Origin: an uncultured Acidobacteriaceae bacterium
GTDB lineage: Bacteria > Acidobacteriota > Terriglobia > Terriglobales > Acidobacteriaceae
Assembly (NCBI GenBank): GCA_937879855.1
Contig: CALFMO010000055.1
Span: 1-64,000 of the forward strand
Direction: 5' to 3'
Length of the DNA: 64,000 nt
In this document: positions 48,887 to 58,458 of the stretch, in pieces
Layout: the number at the start of each line of letters is the position of its first letter
Numbering within the stretch: the stretch's first letter is position 1
Program-made: the position numbers and the translations under genes
Notes under the pieces: generated by a model
What the model was told of the DNA's origin: nothing
Databases searched by the model: none
The model's input: the letters and a program-made list of their open reading frames with translations, nothing else

Positions 48887-50908
48887 ATGCTCGCACCAGG
48901 TTTCCTGGCGAAAGCCAGGCAGCATCTCGCCGTTGCCACCAGCCTGTTCGCAATCCTCGCCAATCTCGGCGCGCCGCTTCCAGTTGCGGCTCGAGATAAC
49001 GACAAGCATTCCACCGCTACTCCCATCAAGCACGTGATCGTCATCATCGGAGAGAACCGCACCTTCGACCACGTATTTGCAACCTACCAGCCCCGTCGTG
49101 GCGAGAGCATTTCGAATCTGCTTTCCAAGGGCATCGTCAACCCAGACGGAACTCCCGGCCCCAACTTCTTCCTGGCGAGCCAGTCCTCAGCCAGCGACAC
49201 CAGCGCCGACGGATATCAACTGAGCCCTTCAGGCAACGCCGCGTATTCGGTTCTGCCTCCGGTTCTCGCCGGTGGCTATACCACGGCCCCATTCCCCGAT
49301 GTCGCCACCGCTATGGCGGTTGAGAACGGCCTGCCCAACGATTACTACAAGTACTTAACCACCGGCGGCACCGGACTCGCGCACGGAGCGGTTGACACTC
49401 GCATTCCCAACGCGGCCTCGCTGCCCTCCGGGCCGTTCCAGATCACGTACCCGACGCATCCCTACGATGCGTACGACAATAGCCCGGTCCACCGCTTCTA
49501 CCAGATGTGGCAGCAGTTTGATTGCAACGCGGCAAATGCAACCGCATCGAACCCCACCGGATGCCAGTCCGACCTGTTCCCCTGGCTCGAAACCACAATC
49601 GGCGCCGGCTCCAACGGACTCGCTCAACCTTCCGGCTTCACCGATACCAGCACCAAGGAAGGTTCGACCTCCATGGGCTTTTACAACATGCAGCAGGGAG
49701 ACGCGCCTTACTTGAAGTTTCTCGCCGACCACTTTGCGATGAGCGACAACTTCCATCAATCCGTGATGGGTGGAACCGGCGCCAATCACGTCATGCTTGG
49801 CACCGGCGACGCGATCTGGTTTAGCGATGGCAACGGCAATCCCGCTGAGCCCCCGCACAACCAACTTGTCGCCGCGGGCAGCCCCAATGCCGGCGTTGTC
49901 GATGAAATCGAAAATCCCAATCCTCAGCCCGGTACCAACAACTGGTACACGGAAGACGGTTACGGCAACGGCTCGTTCGGCTCCCCTTCGTCTGGCGGAG
50001 GAACATACACGAACTGTGGCGACATCACGCAACCAGGAGTCGCTCCCATCACAAGCTACCTCGGTTCGCTTCGGCGGCCCATTAACCCCAACTGCGAACC
50101 AAATCATTTCTATCTCCTGAATAATTACAACCCGGGCTACTACGGCAGCGGCAAGAGCGCCTACGCCGACATCACTAATCCCAACGAAACCGTCTTCACG
50201 ATTCCGCCATCGCCCCTCCGCAACATCGGCGATGCCTTGAACGAAAAGCACATCTCGTGGGCCTACTACGGCGACCAGTGGAGCACCTACCTCGCCAATC
50301 CCGATGGCAACTACGTGACCGCCGATAACACCTACTGCAACATCTGCAATCCGTTCCAGTACTCAACCTCGATCATGACGAGTGCTTCCGGTCGGGCCCA
50401 CAATCAGGACACGACTGCCCTCTATCAGGGGATCAAAGACGGTTCGTTGCCTGCTGTTTCCTACGTGAAGCCCGACGGATGGCTCGACGGTCACCCCGCT
50501 TCTTCGAAGCTCAACTTGTTCGAGGGCTTCGTGAAGAAAATCGTTGACGGCGTCCAGGCCAATGAGGAGTTGTGGGAGAGTACCGCCATCATCGTCACCT
50601 TCGACGAAGGCGGCGGCTACTACGACTCCGGCTACATTCAGCCTCTCGACTATTTCGGAGACGGCACCAGAATTCCCACGCTGGTGGTTTCTCCGTTCAC
50701 CAAGGCCGGACACATCTCGCATACCTACGCCGACCACGTTTCGATCCTGAAATTCATCGAAGCGAACTGGGGACTCTCTCCGCTGACGCCTCGCAGCCGA
50801 GACAACTTCCCCAATCCAATTACCAGTAGAAAGAATCCCTACGTCCCGCTGAACAGTCCCGCCCTGGGCGATCTAATGGACCTGTTCACCTTCAACGACC
50901 GAAAGTAA
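48887..50908 (+). CDS. Secreted phospholipase C / acid phosphatase-type phosphoesterase
   Basis: 673 residues, start preceded by AGGAGGAATATTC. Signal peptide (HLAVATSLFAILANLGAPLPVAA). The phosphoesterase family (PF04185-type) landmarks are IKHVIVIIGENRTFDHVF at the N-terminus, then DNFHQSVMGGTGANH, ISWAYYGDQW, VSYVKPDGWLDGHP, IIVTFDEGGGYYDSG and GTRIPTLVVSPFTKAGHISHTYADHVSILKFIE in parts. It should hydrolyse phosphate esters such as phospholipid head groups outside the cell. A candidate Pho box upstream suggests induction by phosphate limitation. Confidence 0.9.
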   Translation: MLAPGFLAKARQHLAVATSLFAILANLGAPLPVAARDNDKHSTATPIKHVIVIIGENRTFDHVFATYQPRRGESISNLLSKGIVNPDGTPGPNFFLASQSSASDTSADGYQLSPSGNAAYSVLPPVLAGGYTTAPFPDVATAMAVENGLPNDYYKYLTTGGTGLAHGAVDTRIPNAASLPSGPFQITYPTHPYDAYDNSPVHRFYQMWQQFDCNAANATASNPTGCQSDLFPWLETTIGAGSNGLAQPSGFTDTSTKEGSTSMGFYNMQQGDAPYLKFLADHFAMSDNFHQSVMGGTGANHVMLGTGDAIWFSDGNGNPAEPPHNQLVAAGSPNAGVVDEIENPNPQPGTNNWYTEDGYGNGSFGSPSSGGGTYTNCGDITQPGVAPITSYLGSLRRPINPNCEPNHFYLLNNYNPGYYGSGKSAYADITNPNETVFTIPPSPLRNIGDALNEKHISWAYYGDQWSTYLANPDGNYVTADNTYCNICNPFQYSTSIMTSASGRAHNQDTTALYQGIKDGSLPAVSYVKPDGWLDGHPASSKLNLFEGFVKKIVDGVQANEELWESTAIIVTFDEGGGYYDSGYIQPLDYFGDGTRIPTLVVSPFTKAGHISHTYADHVSILKFIEANWGLSPLTPRSRDNFPNPITSRKNPYVPLNSPALGDLMDLFTFNDRK

Positions 50909-50919
50909 GTTCGAACCGG

Positions 50920-50964
50920 GTGCCCCACCCTTGTCGCGTGCTATGCGACAGGGTGGGGATTTTG
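50920..50964. repeat. Palindromic repeat, family B, second copy
   Basis: GCCCCACCCTTGTCGC (50922-50937) and GCGACAGGGTGGGGA (50945-50959) around a 7-base loop; reverse orientation relative to 9150-9204. Confidence 0.8.
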
Positions 50965-51069
50965 ACGTGAAGTCTTACCCTTCGCCCTCTCTGCCCTCTG
51001 TGGTTGAGTTCCTAGCCCGAGAATCCCGCACGCGTATCCCAGCATCCTTTATGCTAGTACCTGCACCTT

Positions 51070-53592
51070 ATGGCCCCGAAAACCAAATCTTCCAATGGCG
51101 GTTCCAGCGCCGCCGTAGTCGAAACCCCGACCACGTCCAACCCCGAACGCGAGCGCGTTTTCAGCGCCTATCGCCAGTGGGGATACCTCGAAGGCGATCT
51201 CGATCCCCTCGGTTTTCTGCGTCCGCGCGATACCCCGGAACTGGAACATGAGGGCGAGTACGCCCGCGAAGCCCGTGCCATCTACTCCAGTACCATCGGC
51301 GTCGAAGTCAACCACATCTACTCCCCGGAGCGCCGCCGCTGGATTTTCGAGCAGATGGAATCACCGTCTCAAGGTTTCGATATTACGGAAGACATCCAGC
51401 AACGCATTCTCGACCTGCTGATTCGCGCCGATGTTTTCGAGCAAGTGATGCAGCAGCGTTATCTCGGAAGCAAACGCTTTTCGCTCGAAGGCGTCACCGC
51501 CCTAATCCCGCTGGTCGACGAAGTTCTCGACACCGCCGCCCAGCGCGGCGCCATCGAGTTAGTCATGGGCATGAGCCACCGCGGCCGCCTCAACGTGATC
51601 GCTCATGTGGCTAAGCGTCCACCGCAGGAAATTTTCGCCGGATTCGAGGACGTCGATCCCCGCAGCGTTCTTGGCTCCGGCGACGTGAAATACCACATGG
51701 GCGCCACCGGTGAATACCAGACGCGCAGCGGCGGCAAGGTTCACATTCATCTGGTCTCGAACCCCAGCCACCTCGAAGCGGTTGATCCCGTCACCGTTGG
51801 CCGCACGCGCGCCAAGCAAGATCGCACCGGCGAAGGCGGACGCGAAAAATATCTCCCGCTGCTCGTCCACGGCGACGCCGCTTTTGCCGGGCAAGGCATT
51901 CTCGCCGAGACCATGAACTACGCTGATCTGCCGGGATACACCGTCGGCGGCACGATTCACGTCGTGGTCAACAATCTTCTGGGCTTCACCACCAGCTATA
52001 CCGAAGAACATTCCACGCGATTCGCCGCCTGCATTGCGCGCCGCCAGTCGATTCCAATCTTCCATGTGAACGGCGAAGACGTCGACGCAGTCGTGCGCGT
52101 TGCCCGCCTGGCCACCGAGTACCGCTACAAGTTCGGCACGGACGTGGTCATCGACCTGATTGGCTATCGCCGTCACGGCCACAGCGAGGTCGACGATCCC
52201 ACCATCACGCAGCCGCTTCTGTACAAGAAGATCAAGGAGCATCCGCCGCTCTGGGAAATCTACGCCGACGACATCGGCGCGACGGATGCACAGGCGCGGG
52301 CCGCCGCCATCCGCGCGGAATTTGAAGCCGCGCAGAAGAAAGCCGGCAGCGTCAAGCACAAGCCTTTGATGCGCGAACTCCCCAAGTATTGGGACAAGTA
52401 TTTCGGCGGTCTCTACAGACCGGAATACGAAGTCGAAACCGGACTGTCGCCTGAAGAGTTGTCCGAGCTCACGACTCGCCTGACCACGTACCCGGAAAGC
52501 TTCCACATTCATCCCAAGGTAAAGAAGCTTCTCGAGCAGCGCGCGGAAATGGGCTCTGGCAAACGCCCCGTCGATTACGGCATGGCTGAAGCCCTTGCCT
52601 TTGCCAGCCTAGTGAAGGCCGGCATCCACGTTCGCATGTCCGGCCAGGACACGCGTCGCGGCACCTTCAACCAGCGGCACTCCGTCCTCGTCGACACCGA
52701 AAACGAAAACGAATTCGTCCCGCTGGAAAACATCGCGCCAGGCCAGGCTCGCTGCGAGATCTACAACTCCACTCTTTCCGAGGCCGGAGTGCTCGGCTTT
52801 GAATACGGCTATAGCCGCGACTATCCCGAATCTCTAGTCCTCTGGGAAGCTCAGTTCGGCGATTTCGTCAATGTCGCGCAAGCGATCATCGACCAGTTCA
52901 TCAGCGCCGGCGAAGCTAAGTGGAATCTGCTCTCCGGCCTTGTGATGCTACTCCCCCACGGCTACGAGGGCCAGGGACCGGAGCACTCCAGTGCCCGCAT
53001 CGAGCGATTCATTCAACTCGCCGCCAAGCACAATATTCAGATCGCGCAGCCCTCCAATGCCGAGCAGTATTTCCATCTTCTGCGGCGTCAGGGGCTACGC
53101 CACTGGCGCAAGCCGCTGGTCGTGTTCACTCCAAAGAGCATGCTGCGCCACGCGGACGCAAGCTCGCCCATCGAGGGTTTCACGCACAAGAATTTTCTGA
53201 ACGTCATTCCCGACAATGAGGTCGGAGAAGCCGACCGCATCCTGATCTGCACCGGAAAGATTGGCCACGAACTCCAGGCCGAAAGAAAGAAGCGAAAAGA
53301 CACCAGCACCGCGATTGTTTTCCTGGAGCAGCTCTACCCGTTTCCGGAACAAGAAGTGATCGCCGAATTCGATCGCCACGGGAAAAACGCCGACATCGTC
53401 TGGGTGCAGGAAGAGCCTGCGAACATGGGTGCTCTCTTCAACATGCTCACGCGTCTGAAGAGAATCGCCGGCGACCGCCCGGTGCTCTCGGTGAAGCGTT
53501 CCTCCAGCCCCAGCCCCGCGACCGGCAGCGCCAAAGCCCACGAAGTAGAACAAAAAACGCTGCTGACCCTAGCGTTTACGACGAAGGGTTAA
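51070..53592 (+). CDS. sucA: 2-oxoglutarate dehydrogenase E1 component
   Basis: 840 residues. Thiamine-diphosphate enzyme: MGMSHRGRLNVIAHV, HIHLVSNPSHLEAVDPV, LLVHGDAAFAGQGI with the metal-binding GDA..NN span (HVVVNNLLGFTT), GYRRHGHSEVDDP and the transketolase-like half (RMSGQDTRRGTFNQRHSV). It decarboxylates 2-oxoglutarate in the TCA cycle. The N-terminus is shorter than in E. coli (about 930 residues) and lacks the clear E2-binding N-terminal helix, starting with a low-complexity Ser/Ala tail. The E2 gene sucB is not adjacent. Confidence 0.95.
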   Translation: MAPKTKSSNGGSSAAVVETPTTSNPERERVFSAYRQWGYLEGDLDPLGFLRPRDTPELEHEGEYAREARAIYSSTIGVEVNHIYSPERRRWIFEQMESPSQGFDITEDIQQRILDLLIRADVFEQVMQQRYLGSKRFSLEGVTALIPLVDEVLDTAAQRGAIELVMGMSHRGRLNVIAHVAKRPPQEIFAGFEDVDPRSVLGSGDVKYHMGATGEYQTRSGGKVHIHLVSNPSHLEAVDPVTVGRTRAKQDRTGEGGREKYLPLLVHGDAAFAGQGILAETMNYADLPGYTVGGTIHVVVNNLLGFTTSYTEEHSTRFAACIARRQSIPIFHVNGEDVDAVVRVARLATEYRYKFGTDVVIDLIGYRRHGHSEVDDPTITQPLLYKKIKEHPPLWEIYADDIGATDAQARAAAIRAEFEAAQKKAGSVKHKPLMRELPKYWDKYFGGLYRPEYEVETGLSPEELSELTTRLTTYPESFHIHPKVKKLLEQRAEMGSGKRPVDYGMAEALAFASLVKAGIHVRMSGQDTRRGTFNQRHSVLVDTENENEFVPLENIAPGQARCEIYNSTLSEAGVLGFEYGYSRDYPESLVLWEAQFGDFVNVAQAIIDQFISAGEAKWNLLSGLVMLLPHGYEGQGPEHSSARIERFIQLAAKHNIQIAQPSNAEQYFHLLRRQGLRHWRKPLVVFTPKSMLRHADASSPIEGFTHKNFLNVIPDNEVGEADRILICTGKIGHELQAERKKRKDTSTAIVFLEQLYPFPEQEVIAEFDRHGKNADIVWVQEEPANMGALFNMLTRLKRIAGDRPVLSVKRSSSPSPATGSAKAHEVEQKTLLTLAFTTKG

Positions 53593-53607
53593 GCGAGATT
53601 CACGTAG

Positions 53608-53673
53608 GGACAGCCGCCTCGGCTGTCCAGCGAGCGAAGCGAGCGAGGTGTGGCGCGGGCGCCCCCGCCCGCG
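53608..53673. repeat. REP-like cluster (family A palindrome plus GCGGGCG palindrome)
   Basis: GGACAGCCG/CGGCTGTCC at 53608-53628, AGCGAGCGAAGCGAGCGAG direct repeats, then CGCGGGCG-CCCC-CGCCCGCG at 53654-53673, between convergent sucA and dinB genes. Confidence 0.8.
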
Positions 53674-53690
53674 TCTTTCCAGCGGTGCCG

Positions 53691-54284
53691 TTATCCCGGC
53701 CGCTCCGTCACCGCCTTCCCACCCGCCCCCGGCAGCTTCGTCTTCGGCCCACCCGCCAACAACTCCTCCAAACTTCCATACGCGTAAATCGTCGGCGCAT
53801 GATTCTGCATCAACCCGCCAGTATCCGCCGTCGGCCCATAATTGCTATGCAGCTCGCGACCCAGCATGCGTAGCATGGCCGTCAACTGTCCGCGATGATG
53901 CGACGTATGCGTCATCCGCCGCACCATAACCCAGGCCCGCGATCGCTGCACGTCAAAGAATTTCGCATCCGCCTCCCACCACGCCTCGTCCTTAGCCTGC
54001 AGCGCCGCCAGCCGCTTGCCGCTGTCGTCCGCATAGCGCTTGATGAACTCCAGCTGGGTTTCCGAAGCCGGCAGCGGCGGAGCTCCCACATCAATTCCCA
54101 GCATGTTGCGGAACCACAAATCCTCGCTCACGCACTGATGTACCATCTGCTCGCGCACGCTGCGCCCCCGCGGATCTCCATCGCGCGGCCGCACTGCGAG
54201 ATCCGCATCGCGGAACTCGCCCCAGACGCTGACCACCTTCACCCGCTCGGTTGCGTACGTCTCCACCAGAAATGCGTATCTCAT
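53691..54284 (-). CDS. DinB family protein
   Basis: 197 residues, four-helix bundle of the DinB/YfiT type. The metal-binding His set is visible: MVHQCVSED near residue 50 and MTHTSHHRGQLTAMLRMLG at about 123-141. Family members are metal-dependent enzymes or bacillithiol-type transferases, but most are uncharacterised. The Gly/Pro-rich C-terminal tail is probably disordered. It is followed by repeats on the sucA side. Confidence 0.85.
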   Translation of the reverse strand: MRYAFLVETYATERVKVVSVWGEFRDADLAVRPRDGDPRGRSVREQMVHQCVSEDLWFRNMLGIDVGAPPLPASETQLEFIKRYADDSGKRLAALQAKDEAWWEADAKFFDVQRSRAWVMVRRMTHTSHHRGQLTAMLRMLGRELHSNYGPTADTGGLMQNHAPTIYAYGSLEELLAGGPKTKLPGAGGKAVTERPG

Positions 54285-54322
54285 AACGCAAATGTTACGC
54301 CACCTTCACCATCTAGTGTGGT

Positions 54323-54340
54323 GCGGGCGCCCCCGCCCGC
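54323..54340. repeat. Short palindrome GCGGGCG-CCCC-CGCCCGC
   Basis: Seven-base arms around CCCC between the DUF5671 gene and dinB; same element as at 53654. Confidence 0.7.
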
Positions 54341-54381
54341 GTGCTCTCAGGAAGTGCGCCGCGATTCTTATGAACGAGAGG

Positions 54382-55476
54382 TTAATCAGAAGGAAAGTAA
54401 ATGTAAGGATTGTCCAACGTTTGTGAGGCATCAACCGGAAAGCAGTGACGCCCCGCGGGATGGGACCACACGCTTGCGCGCGGTGACACCTGGTTCAGTT
54501 CGCTTGGGAGCGCGAACGTTGCGCACAATTCGTAGCGGCTTCCTTCCGTAGGACGATACTCATAGGCTGCGCGAGTAATGGGATCGGCCAAGGCAGTATC
54601 CCGCAACTCGTCAAGGTGCCCTGGCAGCCTCCCGTTGGCGGTCCAAAGGCTACGGATCTTATCGCTCAGCTGATACAAATCCTGGGCACGCTTTCGATCC
54701 GCTCGCAGCGCTCGTTGAGTGCTCGGCGTTCCGAGGTACAAGAATCCCAAAATCAACATAACCACGACACCCAGGCCACTTAGACCGGCCATCCATGCGT
54801 CCCCACGCATCTTACCTTCAACATCTGACTCCTCGGATCGTCTCAGCCCACCGAAGTAGTAAAAGAACACGCCCCCAGAAATCACTAATACGACAAAGGC
54901 TTTCGCAAGAAATCGGGATGTAATCTCGCCGCGCAAGAAGAATGTTAGGGCCGCAATCAAGTCGCCGATGAAAACGCATGCGGCGATGACCAGAGCCATG
55001 TAGGTTAACCACTTGCGCACCGGCGAACTGCGTTTTTCTGGATGCCTTCTTTCCTCGCGCAGAACCGATCTGGTGACTAGCAGATAGATCGGAAAAGCCA
55101 CCAACATCGAAGCCATCGATGCAGCGGCACTCACCATGTCGTAGCCTTGATAATACCCAGTCGAAAACAGAGTATCGGCCAACCATCGATCGATTAGCGT
55201 AAAGGCGAGCGCCCCCAGCCCAAACGTCCACGTGCCTAAGGTGGAAAAGATCAGCAAATAGAAGAAAGCGTCTTTGGCGGCTGTTCCAGCACCTCCGCGA
55301 CGGGGAACCTCCACTCCGATCACTCGTTCGTAGTGAGCGGCTAGCGCCTCATAAACTTCTTTCTCCGGCCATCCTCGGGCCGTCAAGATCCCGACGAGAG
55401 ACTGCTCTGTTGCGCCGCTTGCTTTGGCACGTTCAATGAATTGGTTAATATTCGCGCTGGCCGCCATGCGTAGCAT
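54382..55476 (-). CDS. DUF5671 domain membrane protein
   Basis: 364 residues. A short helical N-terminal region (NINQFIERAKASGATEQSLVGILTARGWPEKEVYEAL) is split from five hydrophobic segments (about 70-95, 108-130, 155-180, 186-205 and 232-250). The block FYLLIFSTLGTWTFGLGALAF with SVLREERRHPEKRSSPVRKWLTY (in two parts) matches DUF5671 as I know it. A periplasmic C-terminal domain of about 110 residues has DLYQLSDKIRSLW and TRAAYEYRPTEGSRYELC, a Cys-containing region. Function unknown. ATG 55476 or 55467; neither has a strong ribosome-binding site. Confidence 0.78.
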   Translation of the reverse strand: MLRMAASANINQFIERAKASGATEQSLVGILTARGWPEKEVYEALAAHYERVIGVEVPRRGGAGTAAKDAFFYLLIFSTLGTWTFGLGALAFTLIDRWLADTLFSTGYYQGYDMVSAAASMASMLVAFPIYLLVTRSVLREERRHPEKRSSPVRKWLTYMALVIAACVFIGDLIAALTFFLRGEITSRFLAKAFVVLVISGGVFFYYFGGLRRSEESDVEGKMRGDAWMAGLSGLGVVVMLILGFLYLGTPSTQRALRADRKRAQDLYQLSDKIRSLWTANGRLPGHLDELRDTALADPITRAAYEYRPTEGSRYELCATFALPSELNQVSPRASVWSHPAGRHCFPVDASQTLDNPYIYFPSD

Positions 55477-55585
55477 CGTATCTTAGAGCCGACAGGTTTA
55501 AAGATTTACTTAGTCTTCGACCGCCAACATTCTTTGGCGGACCTCGAATCTAGCCCAGATGTTACCCTTACCTTCCGGTCGCATC

Positions 55586-57667
55586 ATGCCCCGCCGCCCT
55601 CAACCTCTCCGCATCGCCATCGACACCGGAGGCACCTTCACCGACTGTGTCTGGACCGACGCAGGCCGCCTCCGCATGCTGAAAGTTTTCTCCACCCCAG
55701 CCGATCCCTCGCAGGCCATCGTCGAAGCCCTCCGAAAAATTGCGCCGGAAGAAGACTTCATCCTTCTCCACGGCACCACGGTCGGCACCAACACTCTGCT
55801 GGAACGCAAGGGCGCGCGCACCGCGCTCGTGACCACGGCCGGCTTCGAAGACGCCATCGAAATCGGACGCCAGGCACGCCCCAAGCTCTACGATTTCTTC
55901 TTCGACCGCATCGAACCGCTGGTTCCCAATGAGCTCCGCTTCGGAATTCCGGAACGCACCGCCAGCAACGGCGACATCCTGAACTCACCCACACTGGAAG
56001 AATTGCACGATATCGCCGAAAAGATCACTCGAGCAAAGCCGCAGTCCGTCGCGATCTCATTCCTGTTCTCGTTCGCCAATCCGACCAACGAACGATCCGT
56101 CGCAGAAACCCTGAAATCCGTTGGCGTCCCACTTTCGATCTCTCACGAAATCCTGCCCGAATTCCGCGAGTACGAGCGGACCTCAACGGTAGTCATCAAC
56201 GCCTACCTCCAACCGGTCATGCAGCGTTACCTGGAGAATCTGGATGACCGCATGCGTTCTCGGCTTCCGGCGCCCGGTTCCCGGCTTTCGAAAATCCCGG
56301 CGGTGGCGCCCACAGCCGAAAGCCGAAGGCCGGAATCCGGTTCTCGCATTTTCGTCATGCAATCCAGCGGCGGCATCACCGCGCTTTCCACCGCCACCCG
56401 CGAACCCGTCCGCACCGTGCTCTCCGGCCCCGCGGGCGGAGTGGTCGGCGCCGCGACCACGGGCCGCGCCAGCGGCTTCGATCGCATCATCGCCTTCGAC
56501 ATGGGGGGCACGTCCACCGACGTCTCGCTCGTCGAAGGCTCCATCACCACCGCGACCGACGCGCAAGTGATCGGCCTTCCCATCAGCGTGCCCATGCTCG
56601 ACATCCACACCGTCGGCGCCGGTGGAGGCTCGCTCGCCCGCTTCGACGCCGCCGGAGTTCTGCGCGTCGGTCCCGAATCCGCTGGAGCTGATCCGGGCCC
56701 TATCTGCTATGGCAGCGGCACCCAGCCCACGGTCACCGACGCGAATCTTCTTCTCGGACGTCTGCAGCCCACGCGTTTTCTCAGCGGCGATTTCACTCTC
56801 GATCTCGATCGTACCCGCCGGGTCACGCAAGAGTGGCTGAAAAAGCAAAATTCAAATCTGAATCTGGAAAAGTTCGCCGCCGGAGTCATTCGCATCGTGA
56901 ACGCCACCATGGAAAAAGCCATCCGCGTGGTTTCCATTGAGCGTGGCCGCGATCCGCGCCAGTTCGCGCTCGTCGCCTTCGGCGGCGCCGGAGGCCTGCA
57001 CGCCTGCGCCCTCGCCGAAGCCCTGAGCATCCCGCGAGTCATCGTCCCCGCACTTCCGGGCGCGCTCTCGGCGCTCGGCATCCTCGCGAGTGATGTCGTG
57101 AAGGATTACTCCCGCACCGTCCTGTGGCGCATCTCTGGAGAAGTTCCCGCGCAGCAATTGAATCGCGAATTCTCCACGTTGAAAAAAAACGCCGCGAAAG
57201 ATTTTCGCCACGAAGCCTGGCAGGGAAGACCGCTCTACAAACGCAGCGTCGACATCCGCTACCGCGGCCAGGGATACGAGCTCAACATCCCGCTAACAAA
57301 AAGTCTCCTCCGCGATTTCCATCAAGAACACCACCGCCGCTACGGCTATAGTCACTCCAATCGCGAAGTAGAGCTGGTAACCCTCCGCCTCCGCGCCACG
57401 CTAAGATCCACCACGTCCCACGTAGGGGCGGACGCATTCGTCCGCCCCAGCCGAGCAAAGCTCGGCAAGCTTTCCTCGCCAAGAAGTCTTGTCTCGTTCG
57501 AGAGCAAGAAACTGTCCACGAAGATCTACGCAAGAGACGATCTGCAGCCTGGCAGGAAATACTCAGGCCCCGCCGTCATCACCGAATACAGCGCCACGAC
57601 TGTCATCCCACGAGATAAGAGTTTCTATCTCGACCGCGCCTCCCACCTGATTGTTACAATCCGATGA
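55586..57667 (+). CDS. hyuA: Hydantoinase/oxoprolinase A-type subunit with palindromic insertions
   Basis: About 693 residues from ATG 55586 (an ATG nine codons earlier is possible). ASKHA-fold landmarks: RIAIDTGGTFTDCVW, LLHGTTVGTNTLLERKGA, SHEILPEFREYERTSTVV, FVMQSSGGI, RTVLSGPAGGVVGAA, DMGGTSTDVSLVEG and LVAFGGAGGLHACALAE. Such subunits, with a B subunit, use ATP to open hydantoin, 5-oxoproline or acetone-type substrates; no hyuB is adjacent, which is unusual. Two segments are not family-like and coincide with DNA palindromes: about residues 227-250 (GSRLSKIPAVAPTAESRRPESGS) and 610-628 (HVGADAFVRPSRAKLGK). The reading frame stays open through both. Confidence 0.88.
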   Translation: MPRRPQPLRIAIDTGGTFTDCVWTDAGRLRMLKVFSTPADPSQAIVEALRKIAPEEDFILLHGTTVGTNTLLERKGARTALVTTAGFEDAIEIGRQARPKLYDFFFDRIEPLVPNELRFGIPERTASNGDILNSPTLEELHDIAEKITRAKPQSVAISFLFSFANPTNERSVAETLKSVGVPLSISHEILPEFREYERTSTVVINAYLQPVMQRYLENLDDRMRSRLPAPGSRLSKIPAVAPTAESRRPESGSRIFVMQSSGGITALSTATREPVRTVLSGPAGGVVGAATTGRASGFDRIIAFDMGGTSTDVSLVEGSITTATDAQVIGLPISVPMLDIHTVGAGGGSLARFDAAGVLRVGPESAGADPGPICYGSGTQPTVTDANLLLGRLQPTRFLSGDFTLDLDRTRRVTQEWLKKQNSNLNLEKFAAGVIRIVNATMEKAIRVVSIERGRDPRQFALVAFGGAGGLHACALAEALSIPRVIVPALPGALSALGILASDVVKDYSRTVLWRISGEVPAQQLNREFSTLKKNAAKDFRHEAWQGRPLYKRSVDIRYRGQGYELNIPLTKSLLRDFHQEHHRRYGYSHSNREVELVTLRLRATLRSTTSHVGADAFVRPSRAKLGKLSSPRSLVSFESKKLSTKIYARDDLQPGRKYSGPAVITEYSATTVIPRDKSFYLDRASHLIVTIR
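56262..56340. repeat. Inverted word repeat inside hyuA, first insertion
   Basis: CGGCTTTCG (56282-56290) and CGAAAGCCG (56317-56325), with flanking TTCCGGCG and CCGGAATCCGG words, lie where HyuA homologues have no matching residues. Confidence 0.65.
57425..57466. repeat. Two perfect palindromes in-frame inside hyuA, second insertion
   Basis: GGGGCGGACG-CATT-CGTCCGCCCC (57425-57448) and GCCGAGC-AAA-GCTCGGC (57450-57466). They look like the intergenic REP elements of this genome but are translated as part of HyuA. Confidence 0.85.
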
Positions 57668-57740
57668 AATTCGCGCCCGAACCGCACACTGGCCGCTGAC
57701 AACTGGCAACCGCCCGCGGCTTTCCAGTTACAATAATCCC

Positions 57741-58433
57741 GTGAAACCCAGCCTTTTCGTGGTTGAAGACGATCCCGACATTTCCCGCCTGGTCCGCCAT
57801 CATCTCGAAAATGAAGGCTTCGCCGTCCGTGTCTATCCCACCGGAATGAACGTTCTCTCCGACGCCGAGCGCCAACGTCCCGCGCTGTTCGTCCTCGACA
57901 TCATGGTGCCCGGCAAGGACGGCCTGGAAATCTGCCGCACCATTCGCCAGACTCCGGGCCTCTCCTCGGTTCCCGTAATTTTTCTGACTGCGAAAAGCAG
58001 CGAAGCCGATCGCGTCCTCGGTCTCGAACTCGGCGCTGACGACTACATTGCCAAGCCCTTCAGCCCGCGCGAACTCGTCGCTCGCGTCAAGGCTGTGCTT
58101 CGCCGCTTCGAGCGTCCCCTGCCGCCCAGCCCCATCAAAATCGGCGAAATCGAGATTGATCCTTCGGCCATGACGCTCACCGTGCGCGGAAATCCCGTTC
58201 CCACTACGGCCACCGAGTTCCGCCTGCTCGACTACTTCGCGCGCCACAAAGGACGGGTCTTCAGCCGCGACCATCTCCTCGATTCCGTATGGCGCGACAC
58301 CGCCTACGTTACTCCGCGCTCGGTCGACGTCTATGTCCGCCGCATCCGTGAGAAAATCGAGCCGGACCCCGAGAACCCGCGCTATCTGAAAACCGTACGC
58401 GGCGCCGGCTACCGCTTCGAGGCTCCGAAATGA
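57741..58433 (+). CDS. phoB: PhoB-like OmpR-family response regulator
   Basis: 230 residues from GTG 57741; the frame is open 30 codons upstream without receiver character. The receiver has acidic pair EDD (9-11), phospho-acceptor Asp53 (FVLDIMVPG), the Thr switch (IFLTAKS) and the Lys (DYIAKPFSPREL). The C-terminal winged helix (EFRLLDYFARHKGRVFSRDHLLDSVW and RSVDVYVRRIREKIE in parts) is OmpR/PhoB type. Together with the downstream histidine kinase and phoU-like gene it is most likely the phosphate-starvation regulator. Confidence 0.9.
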   Translation: MKPSLFVVEDDPDISRLVRHHLENEGFAVRVYPTGMNVLSDAERQRPALFVLDIMVPGKDGLEICRTIRQTPGLSSVPVIFLTAKSSEADRVLGLELGADDYIAKPFSPRELVARVKAVLRRFERPLPPSPIKIGEIEIDPSAMTLTVRGNPVPTTATEFRLLDYFARHKGRVFSRDHLLDSVWRDTAYVTPRSVDVYVRRIREKIEPDPENPRYLKTVRGAGYRFEAPK

Positions 58434-58458
58434 TCAGCGGGTTCAAGACGAGGAAAAA

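Noticed and set aside
49355..50251. 298-codon minus-strand frame inside the phospholipase gene
   Set aside because: Shadow of a gene with full family motifs on the plus strand.
51559..52512. 317-codon minus-strand frame
   Set aside because: Antisense to sucA with no recognisable motif.
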